Shown: piece after piece, positions 47,301-59,300 of the stretch
Layout: each line of letters starts with the position of its first letter
How positions within the stretch are numbered: position 1 is the first letter of the stretch
Assembly: GCA_947568835.1 (NCBI GenBank)
Contig: OX387608.1
Coordinates: forward strand, 9,772,001-9,836,000
From: Protonemura montana
Taxonomy: Eukaryota; Arthropoda; Insecta; Plecoptera; Nemouridae
DNA: 64,000 nt
Reading direction: 5' to 3'
Program-made: the position numbers and the translations under genes
Notes under the pieces: generated by a model
What the model was told of the DNA's origin: nothing
Databases searched by the model: none
What the model saw: only the letters and a program-made list of their open reading frames with translations

Positions 47301-50300
47301 ACTATTTACGATTGATCGGGCTCTTCTGGGAAAGTATTGAACACCAAGAAAAACATTTCTAGTTCCACTAAAAGTTATTATCAAATTGATTCAATAGTTT
47401 CTTGGGAGAGTCTATAAAAACAGACATTCACCTGGGCTCACGCTACAGTACTAATTTTTATGTGATTATATAAATGATATACATTAAATTGTTTAAATGT
47501 GCTTGTAGCAGAATTTAGATTTCATATTGTGAAATGCGTATTGAGCGCTTAAGAAAGTGCCAGTGTGATAAAACAGCATTTATCTTTCTCTTCTATAAAA
47601 CTCATCTCAAAGAGAGATAATATAGAACCTGAAAATCTACATAGATCAAATCTGTTTTCACGACTTTATTTTCACGTGTTTCTGAGTCACTAATAAAAAA
47701 AGGTACTCAAACAAATTATTGTGCGGGAAATTTGTGGAAAACTCCGTAAAACAACCCTTTTGTTGTCGCCTGCGGTTTCCAAGAAGTAATAGGGTTTTTA
47801 TTACATCTACGATAGTAATGTTGAGATAATACCAACTTTTCAGACTAACTTATCTAATTCCAAATAAAATTATTGTTTTTAATGGTGTTAAAACAAGTAA
47901 AAAACTTTGCCAGTGTTTCAACGCCGAAACCTCACGAGTAAATACAATTTTTATAGCGATAATTTGTTATTTTGTACCCTAAAGCACAACGATTTCAGAA
48001 ATAAGTCTTATTACAATCAGACAAATAGTGTCAATGAAACCAATGTCCATGTAAGTCGGTATGCGGAGCCAAATATGATAAAAAAATTTAAGAAACTGGT
48101 TTGGTGAAGTGGTTCAGAGCCGTGGGTGAATGTTGTGGCGAGTATCGGATTTGATCTGTTGTGATTGACTTGTGGTCCTAAAAAGGACCTAAAAAGTCTG
48201 TAGACTTTTTAAGTCTAAGATACCTAAAAAGAGACCTAAAAAGTCTTAGACTTAAAAAGTCTAAAGACCTTTTAGGTCTTTTTAGGTCCTTTTTAGGACC
48301 ACAAGTCTATCACAACAGAGCAAATCCGATACTCACCACAACATTAAAGAAACTGTCTCTCGATATTTTAATTTTAATCATCGATTAAACAGTAAACGGT
48401 CTGTTAGCTCTCTACATGACTTACCAAGTCTCTGAGGATATCGTCGGGCACGTTTCTCGATGAGTTGCACAAGGTGTAGACCGAGGAGTGAGAGAAAATG
48501 ACCGGCGCTTTGCTTGCAGCTAGAGCATCACGCATTGTGTGTACTGACGCATGACTCAGGTCTACCATCATGCCGATGCGATTCATTTCACCAACCACGG
48601 CCTGGAAAACAAGAAAAATTCGCGTTTAACGACGTTCATTACACAGACTAGTTTAGTATTTGAAATATATATCAATACAGTCCATGCGTTGTTTTATGTT
48701 TAAAAAAATATTTGTTTTTTAGTGGGACGTTATATTATTAACAGGTCGTTAAAAAACAAAAAAATAATTCTGATTGGGGGTTGCTAAGCAAATAAAAAAA
48801 GTGAAAAGTGACATGTTATATGTTTGGCAAAAGCAAATCAAAATATTTTTTTGTTTGCTTACGGTCTGTTAATAACTTAACGTGACATAAAAAAGCGGCA
48901 TTTAGAAAACAGTTAATATTTTAAGGTCTACAGGAAAACGAGATAAAGATTTTTTTTTTCATTTGCGCATTTTTCACATTTTTTCACGTTATTAATTCAA
49001 TTGCTTCGTGGCTCATGGTTTCGAGAACACGTATTCACTAAAAGTCACATAAACTACTGCGGTATTCGTATCACGAGCCTGTCGCAAGAAGAGATGAAAC
49101 ATTTTTGCTGTTTAACGACGCGTTTTTATGGTGTTAAAGAGAGCTCATCTTACCAACCATCTTTGTAAGTTCATTTCAGTCGTCACAGAGCAAAGGGGAG
49201 AGAAAATTAAGCGTGTGACCTGTGTAACGACGCATTTTATGGTGTTTAATGACGTCTGTCATGATGCTGTAGCAAATTTCGCAAAGACTTAAAGTGCGGG
49301 ACGAAATTGCCATACTTTTGCTGCGTAACGACGCATTTTTACAGCGTTTGAGGACATTCATCATGGCGATGATTTCTGTTGTCACAGTTCAGAGAGAAAG
49401 GCAATTTTCCTGTTATATATGAGGGTACGCAGCAGCTTTAAAGCCAGAATGACTGCTGTATGTATTTATTTAAAAAAAAAACACACAGACACAGTTTCTC
49501 GCTCATAGGATAATCAGATTCAACGGCCCCGTGGATTTATATAAAAACCATTACAATTGGCGACTAGAGAAGGGATACATTCTTTTCAAGGTCAAATAGG
49601 TAAAAATTTACGGCTTGTTTTTCAGAAGTGCGTGAAGGACACTTTTTCCTATTATAATTTTTTATTTTATGGTAACAGCCAATCAGAAGATGTTTTCTTT
49701 GTTTGTTAACGATCCTTTAATTATTTGGCTTGTCACTGAAAAACCGGCAGTGAATTAAACTGCATTTTTACATTAAATCTAGCAACTTTACTTTATCAGA
49801 TCAAAATAAACAAGACGATCTAAAACACAGCTCTATTTCCAAACCAGATTTACCTAGATAGTTATAATTGATTTCTGAGTCTATAGTGAAAATAGATATG
49901 GTCAAGAACTTGGAAGTCAAAGGGGGGAAAGCGGACAACCGTTAGTGGTAAAATTAACGACTGGCTCCCAAACTTCCCGCCTGACGATCAACTTGGGCTA
50001 TAGCCGACGTCGACAATAGCAGAGATCTCGTTCTCGTAGGTGGAGAGAGTAACAGCATACGTGAACACCTTACGCGGTCTAGCTTTGTGGTTTTCACCCC
50101 CTGACCTATGGGGATGTTAGGACGCGCGTCAGCCCGTTTTAATCTAGATGCATTGCGTGCCCACTTTGGGGATTACACGGCGCACGCGCACGTTGAGGAG
50201 TCGGCGAGTAAAGTACAAAGGTTTTTGTCCGGTGAGTGATCATTTTTCATTTGGTTAAAATGCGGCGTGATTTGAGTGAACGGTTATAAAAGTAAAAGTC

Positions 50301-53300
50301 TGTTTTGAAATTAGAGTTTTGATTTTTTTTTTTTTTTGGTAATGTAGAAAAAAAGAGGTCTTTTTTAGTTACTTTTTAGTTGAGTAGAATGATAACGATG
50401 ACGACATACAGACATACGAAGTTTTAAGATCCGAGATAATAAATAATTTTTAGTGTACGGTTAATGCCTTGACCTTAGCCTTTTTCGAATAATTTTGTAC
50501 TTTTTGTCTGACCATGATATGTAACACTGACAGTTGGTCAGTCACATTTGAAGTCCCATCAATTTGACACTTTCCAGAACCAAGTTCTCGCCCTAAAATC
50601 AAGAAAGCAGGCTTTCAAGGGCTGAACCTATATTAAATTACCAACTCCAACACACCTAACACCAATCTCGCTTTGACTTGAAATTCGACAAGCGGGTAAA
50701 TTCTATTCAAATGCTACCTAGCCTTCCGGAGAAACAGCTGACTAAGATGTCTTAGTGGAGCCACTTAGCATACGGCTGCAAATCCTCTTGTAGGCGTACT
50801 AGGAGTTGATTATTCTGAGGTCTATACACTGATTACCCGGGGATTAGAATGTTTTCATTATCTTACCTTGCCAAAGTCGGTGAGACCGCCGTGTTCAGGA
50901 TATTTTGCCCTGTGCTCCACTGAAGACGAGTCCGCCCTAAGGGAAAAAAAATACAGACAGTGAACATAATTAATTGGTAATCTATGTAAAAGCCTGTAAT
51001 TAAATGAATAAAAAAGGGTGTTTCTTGTTTTGAAATTTTTCTAGAGAATGGTTCGCGTATGCATGCGAAGAAATTTTAATTATGGTGTACATCTTGGTTT
51101 TCAATTACGTGGTAGGTAAATGGAGGGAAATTACGCCCGAGAAATATTTCATATGGCAGAAAGAAAAGCGAAAACTCGCATTTTTATTTTTGAATCTAAA
51201 TGGAAAACCAAGGTAAACATTAAAAAGAGGAAGCAATGAATGGTCTTTATCTAACATTTCTTTGCATAATTTGAGTTTTTTCTATTAGGGTTTTTTTTTA
51301 ATTAAAAATATAAAGTAATTAGAAGGGGACCCAATGAAGAATGTTGATATGACAATACTAACATTTCATTTTTGTTTGCTTTTGGATACGCGGAAATTTC
51401 TTTACATACCAACAAGAGATTCACATTGGCTCTTTCCTTTTAATGAGCAACGCTTAGTAAGCAATACGAATTGATCAATACATATTGACCAATCCATACT
51501 GCTAAATACTTACCAACACGACTTACCGAGCAATACTTAATGATCAACAAACTGAGCAACACTTTCAAACAATACATACCAAGCAATACTTCCAAGCAAT
51601 ACTTACTGAAATACATCTGAGCAAACTTACACATCTATAGATTTCACTCACATGACACCTGTGATTTAACGGTTTTCCCAAGCACAATCATATACTGTAA
51701 AGCGCATCAATCTCTCAAGCACACTTACCAAGGAGTATTGCAAGTGTGTGTCAAGGTCATGTAACGCACTCCAAGGTCATAGAGCACCCTGAGCACTGCC
51801 AGACTGTTTCCGATGCTGTGGCCACCCTCGACGCCTATCAGACTGGCGATCCTGTTGCCATTATGCGCTTCCAGGATCTCTGTCAGGATAACAAGGACAC
51901 AAAGGTTACAAACATTGCATTGGTTGTTTTCAGAGACAGCTGATGGATCCCTACTTTGGCCGCATTCTGCTTAATCGAGGGTTGGTCGCAGGTAAGCAAC
52001 GGTATTTGATTGATTTCTGGTTTTCATGGGCTCTTTTCAATAAAATAGCAGCTTTTATATTCCATATTCACTAATAAAAGGATAAAAACCACATTTTTCC
52101 TCAAAACCTAAAATCCTACAAGAAAAAGAAACAACAGAAAAGAATTTTAGCTTAGTTTAAAAAAAAATATGTTCAACACAATTAACATTAGCACAACAAT
52201 TAATAAATGTCACTGAATAAAGGTGACATCAGTGACCAATCAAGTGACAATTAGGACAATGGCGATGATGGTGGACCTCAACTAGCCCGTGGAGAGGATG
52301 GGGCCTTGTAGCCTATTCCTATAGAAGAATACCCATAAGACCACTGGTCTTAACGTCACTTCTACAGAGTGAAAAATAACTACAAAAAAAAGATTTCTAT
52401 ACAAATCCATGCTGTCGAGAGGTTGCAATAACGCAATGATAACCTAATGGTGATCCAAATAAAAGTCACCACTACTTTCGACTAATTGGGTTTATTTCCC
52501 GCTGTGTTTGGGACGGTTGGACTTTGGCCATATTTCCGTGCGATCGCTACAAATGAAAACTTTCAATGAGCCAACGCAGCGGAATGCGGCGCGGAATCCG
52601 CTAGGGGTTAACGATTTTTTTGGCGGCATCGATGCGGGAATATTCGAACCTTTGTGATGCTAGCGGTTTTTATTAAGAGTGATTTTTGCTTGCTTCAAAG
52701 AGTGGAACTATTGTGAGGTTTTCGAAGGTGCTAAAAAATTATAAATTCTAATACTTTTAGAAGGTTTTCAATTTTCTGTGAGGTTTTGGCAGTTTTATTG
52801 GGAAAATAAACATTTTTCAATATTTTCGTATGAAGGTTTGAGGAACCCTGCAAGAAATATTACTGAAAGTTAAAGGTAAAGGTATTATTACATAACAAAA
52901 ATAGGTTTCACCACTGAAAGATGTTTCCTAGTTTTGCATTTGGAGATAGCCTAAAACAAATGTTTATCGCAACAACCCCGAGAAAATAATGATCAAGTTG
53001 ACCTTTTTTTGGCTCGAGTGTTTAAAAATAACATAGCTTAAAAGGATATCAGTTAAGGATTTGGAATTCCGTAGCAATTTGTACAGTTTAGAATGCTTGA
53101 TAAAAATACTTATTCTTAAACTAAAGTTCGTAATAGAACCCTAGAGTTTGTTAACCATAGAGGTAACATGCACTGCGGCTAAAATAGATAAATTTTTTGC
53201 AATTTCAGTGACCGCTAGGTACAATTTTATACGCGGGCATCGACTATTTTGTATGCCAATGTTAAAAAAAAATTAAATGTTTGTAGCCTCTAATGTTACT

Positions 53301-56300
53301 TAATTATCTGTAATCTAGAGGTTTTTTCACGAGTAATTTAACTTGACCACTAAAGTAAGGTATAATTTAGTTTCAAGTTGAATGTGCAAGTGCTGTTAAT
53401 GAAAGTAACGGTAGTTTAAAACATGGATTTTTCTTATAAACAATTGATTTCAAACAATTTAGTTGTAACACAAGCCCGACCTGTATTCAACTAAAACGAA
53501 CAAATAATTTTAAACTCACGAGCTCTGAATGACGTGATATGTCATTGATATGGCACTCGATATCGAAATTATTCGATTTTAGACCGATAAAATGGCGTAA
53601 TCTAATTTGCTTCAATTGATAGTGCACATCAAGCAAAAATAAACGACAGATAATATAATTCGATGTTACCGATGCTCACACAGGAGTGAAATTAATAATT
53701 TTCACGTTGTAATTATTTTGTGAAAACGCTGACACTATAGGAAAATTCGTTGTTTTAAAAACGGGAACGAAATTTCCGTGTAATTGTGTGTAAAGTATTG
53801 AATGGAAGCCAATTTAACTTTGTTTCCGGCGTCCGGCGCTACTCCCTGAAGCCTCTCGACGAGATGACAAACGAGCATCTCAAAGCAATGCTCTTGCTGC
53901 GACGAGGAGACAAGAAAAACTTTTCAAAACTATCCTTCCATCGACTAATCCCCCTCGTAAACAAAAGTTAAAAAAAAAATAAACGCAAACACGAAATGAA
54001 ACATTTCTTTGTTTATCCGAACAGGAAAAAAAGTTCCTCATAAAATATAATACCATTTCGTTCATCTAATTTATTTCACGCAAAAAACCATACCATCATA
54101 ATTAACAATTATCTACTGCACAGAGTTTTATGCCAAACAATAACAAATATTTTCTTTTTTTCCCTCTACACTGCCTTGCAACAAAGCAAATTCATAGCTA
54201 GTGAGATCATTTCGATGATACCTTCAGCTCGACTCAAGTATGACCAGCTACACACTTTTCATCCTGTTTGCCAATATCATTGAGTTTATAGGTAACGTCA
54301 GAGGGCTATAGTTAGTGTTAAACTTACTGCTGAGCAAACGAGCCGGCGACAAGTGGTAACACGTGCCACCCGATGGCGCTTGCAGCCGTCATTTTTAATA
54401 AACCTCCAATGACTCAACTCACAAACAACTCAAAAAAGCTAATCAAAAATGTGAGTAATTTGCGAGAAATAATCAACTGAAATTTCTTAACACTCGAAAC
54501 GACGGTGACTCCACCTAGAAGTAGTCTTCCATTTTTGTCGGTTAAGAAGTAATTTAGCGGATTTTTTTGCAAAGATAGCTTAAAATTAGTGCGTAGAAAG
54601 CATGCATGCACTTTTAAATAGGACGCGTACATTTTTCAATTCATACAAGTTAAAATTATATGTTTTTTCCTGACATTCATGTTCCTGACATTAAATAAAA
54701 TAATAGTATATCACGAATCGTAGTATAAAGGTAAACATATACAATAATAATAATGACGATCATACAGTTATTAGTAGGTACAATATACATGAGTGGGCAT
54801 TACAATTGCTTTCTGTCACGGCTAAAATATTCGTCAATGGAGTATCACAAGTATTGAGTGAGGTATACTTTCGCCAAGCTGTTAAAATCTTTAACAGAGG
54901 ATTGTTTGATGTTGTTAGGGAAGTGGCCAAGAATCGTGGCTGATATGTATTGCGGATTATTGTTCGACAATTGGAGGTTGTTTACTGAGATTTTTTTTTT
55001 TTTTTAATTTTATTTTTTTTGGTGATTGTGAGTGGATTCAATAGGAATGAATAACGACGGATACATTTTGACAAAACGGGCAGCTTCTAGACTAAAAATG
55101 CTAGTGACAGTGAGTATTTTTAAGAAAATACACAGTTCTCGGCGGGGGTGTCGCCATGGGGCACCTGCCATCCTCCGTACGATTAGCATTTGAAGAAGTA
55201 GGAGTCTTCTGGTGTTTTCTTAAAGAATAAGCTGACAGTATCAAAGTTAATTAAATTGAAAATAATTTATAAAACACTATTTTGGCACGTTTTCTTTTTT
55301 TTTTTTTTTTATTTAATGAGTGTTTCTAACCACTTTTTTACAATATTTTACAATTCCAGTTTGAAAACGTCCTGTTAATTAAGTAACTGTTGGTTAAGAT
55401 GAAAAATGAAAATATAAGTATCTGATTGGCTGTAACCATGGAGATAAGTCTTTAACTGGCATTCATATTTTTAACTGGCAATTTTTAAGCTTAAGTCTAA
55501 CTATTACTAAATAAATTTAATACATAGCAGTTGAATATAGCCAGTGCTCTTGTAGGAGAAAGTACGCTAATTAGTTTGGTTAAAGTTTAACTTCTCATAA
55601 TATCTCCCACTAACAGCTGCATTAATCAAAGTTTAAACTAACCCTAATTAAAATGAAGTGTTATCAAGTTACACCATCTTTTCTTCAACTTGTTGCACAT
55701 ACTCTCGCTGTCTCCTAAACGCATCCCGCAGAGCAAACTCGGCACTTCCACCCTAAAATTGTGTAAGCCAGGAATTTTGTTATTTTTGGAAAGTCAGGGA
55801 ATATTTTCTCAAGCACGTGTTGCTGTTGTTCGTTTTTACTGTATCTTGATTTAAGACTTAAGATTTATATTTATATAAAACCATGTGGGTGGAAATTGCT
55901 GTCAGCAAATTTACATAGGGTAAAAAACTGTAGTTGCAAATTTTGAAAAAAAAAAAAACAGAAAATTGCGTTTGTGAATATTAACGATTGTTGCCTCTAT
56001 TTTCAGGAAAATTTACTCATCAATTTTAACAATCCTTACTTTGTCCATTGTATTTATGCAAAATACATATTAAAAAATGAATATATATTATAGATAAAAT
56101 ACATCAATCACCTAAAAAAAAGCCACAATACTAATTCAAACATGGCTTCCACATAACGTCCATTTACCTTCCTCCTCTGCCCTATCACCGCCCTATCACC
56201 GCCCTATCACCGCCCTATACCGCCCTATACCGCCCTATACCGTGACTATGTAGCGAAATAATGACCATCACACTAACGCGTTGGCTGTCAGGTCAAATGT

Positions 56301-59300
56301 GATAACAAGAGAGTCGGCCGATTACGCTTGTAATTGCAATGCCAGTGCTAATTACGCACGCCGACAACGTCGACACATGCCCCGTACCGTTCAATTACAT
56401 CGGTCAAGCCTGCGCGTAGACCGAGTGGCCGGCACAGTGGCGCCCCCTATATAAATAAGCTAGGGTATTCGAAATAGTTAAAATATTGGACGTTTTAGTT
56501 GAATGTCCTAAATATTGATAAACAAAGTGGTTCCCTATATAAGAATTTTCTAAAACCTCAGATAAAATAGGAGCTAAATTAACAAAAGCTATTTGAAATG
56601 GGTTTTGAATGCTAAGTAAAGGAGTAAGTGTCCTTTACTTAGCATTCAAAACCCATTTCAAATAGTTTTTGTTAAAACTAGTGCTAAGGATAAATCAAGT
56701 AGACATGAGTCTAAAAACCATCAAAAGGAGTTAAATTGATTGTCATGGCAACAGCCAATCACGTGTAGTGAAATCCAGCTGTTTCTGTGAGCTAGAAGCT
56801 TAACTCGGATTTGAAAAATATCGTAATACCGGCCGAAGAGCTCTTTTTCAAAGTCCACTAAATAAGCTTCTATTTTAATCTAATTATACGGTTTTATATT
56901 TAATTGGACTTTGTAAAAATATCCTTCTCTTAAATATTTACGTTTTTTGTCACCGAAGTTACTGAGTAAATATATTTTCATGAACATTAGGTATGCTTTT
57001 AGAAACACTCGGTTATTCATTGAGTGCACCTCAGTAATTAGAGTTGGGATAAATGCGTTTTTTAAAGATATAATACAAATTACATATTTTCATGAAAAGC
57101 TATAAGGTTTGCTTTTAGGAGCACTCAATTATTCAACGAGTGCACCTCAGTAATTACAGTTGAGATAAATGCGCTTTTTTCAGATAAAATATAAATTAAA
57201 TCACAGCTTACAAGTAGTAATTGTGTGTCTCGTGCAGCAACGAATAAGTTTATTAGAAAACTAGACCGTTTTTCACTCAACGACAGTACCATTTTAATTA
57301 CAACTTGCCGAACGTAAAGTCAGCACAAAAAAAGGAATGAAAAAATTTCGCAAAGCTCGAGGACATTGTTTGAGCTAGCAGGATTGAAGAAAGGTTCTTT
57401 TAACAAATTTTTTTTTAATAGACTTACTTTTTGAAGTTGATAAATTGCATGGATGTTAATCATATCTGTTGCCTTAGCGCATAATTATTGCTAACCAGTG
57501 GAATCACACTACCATTGATATAATTTAATATTATCTTGTCGAAAATAAAAGCTATGTGACTAATTTACTTACAAAAATGGTGAATACTGCTAGATGGAGT
57601 CATTGTCGCTTCGAGTTTTGAACTATTTAGTTTAATTATATCTTGCAGACTACTCATATTTAAGACTGATTTATGCTGAATCAATATTCATTAATGCTAG
57701 AATGGACGATTGATATACAAGTATCGATATTTTGAGTCATAATTATTTTATAGTTAAGGTTTGTAAAAAAAGGACGGACGCAAGCGCCATCGGGTGGGAC
57801 ATTCCGTTACCTAGTTTTACCGGCTTGTTAGCTCAGAGCAGAAATGTTAACATTGCAGCTGGCTCTCTAAAAATACCTGTAAACTCAATTATATAATTTA
57901 CTGTAGCAGGGACTGGCCAAGCTATATATAACACGTGATGACACCCAAGGCCTAACCGCAAATTAGCTGCTAATTTAATTACAATTATGTTCACTCATGG
58001 TTGTAATCGTAGGGATCAAGTTCTGACGCTATGTTTATTGCAGCTTAATTAAAAGCGCTTGCAAGGTTCAATTTGCATTCAATCCATTAATCTTAAACTT
58101 TATGTACTTGTTTAAAACTAAATTAAACATGTACGAAATTATGTGAAATCTGATTTAAATTGCAAACGCTTGTAATGCGCGGGCACTTAAATCCTCTCTA
58201 CAATGATGTGTCCAAGTAGCTCAATGGGTTAGAGCAAGACCCGCGATAGGTGGAGATCGGGGTTCAAGTTCCCGTTTGGGTGTCATATTTTGAGAGGATA
58301 TAAAATGTAAGAAATTAATGGCTTGTACTCAAGATTTAGATTATTTGTTACCATCGACCATAATTAAATTAAATTTGAAGCAATATTGTTAAAATTAAAA
58401 TAAACTTGCATAATATAATGTTTAAAACTGTAAGCCAAATTTCAAAAACCCAACATTTACTTTAGGGTCGGTTTTTAACTGTCAACTACTTTTCAAATTT
58501 GGGTAAAACTATTAAAAACATGTCCTACTAAATAAGGATTAAAATTTCATGAATGTGGCCACAAAATCCGGTGCCAAAAGCGTTTTAAAAGTTGTATTAG
58601 TTTTCGAAAAACAATTCTCGGTGCGGTACGCCACCACGTTGTTCCTCATCATGGAACCCCGTGCTCGAGAACAACTTGGGTAATTGATGTGTGTGTGTAG
58701 GGGTGTGTGTGTGGGGGTGAATTGATTAGACAGACATAATAATATGATATGAGCGTTACCCTGACCGGACGGGGTGTGTTGATTCGTACATCACGGGACT
58801 GTTACATTACGTGCCGGCCAACAATGGAACGCGTCCGGGATTGTTTCGAGAACACCGAACGGTTGTTTTGTACCTTGATTGTTAATGATTAATTCTGAGA
58901 ATTATTTTATAGCTTTCAGGCGATACAGTTGGTAAACAACGATGAGTAATGATTTGAGAATATTTTATGAGCGTTTTTTTTTTGGCTACGCTACTTTTTT
59001 AATTCGTGCTCGGACATAAATTTGTTTGAAAACTTTTTTTTGGTTGGGTGAGTTTTCATCTAAAAATAATTTTTAACACAACCTATCTGTCATTATGTGG
59101 GAGATGTCTGTTAGTTCATGTCAGGTTGCTTTTAGGAAGGCTTCTTTCCGTGTCACTCAAATACGTGCATGTCTACACACAACGACGGTCCCAAAAATCA
59201 GTCCAGTTTAACAGATTTTATCCATTACTCTTTCCGGTAAAATCCCATACACCCAATGAAAGATATGATTATTTTTCAAATCTCTTCTAAAATTATATCT

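Larger units (their letters stand above)
44695..48424 (-). other. Dipeptidase intron between exons 5 and 6
   Basis: Holds a 12-G run (44776-44787), a SINE tail fragment (45842-45880, plus), a MITE (46245-46552) and a long fold-back (48129-48345). A 114-codon plus-strand frame at 45472-45816 has several N-glycosylation-like triplets but no recognisable family. Confidence 0.6.

Noticed and set aside
58211-58288. Functional tRNA gene
   Set aside because: A and B boxes are good, but the leader, outer inverted arms and imperfect acceptor pairing fit the hairpin SINE family.
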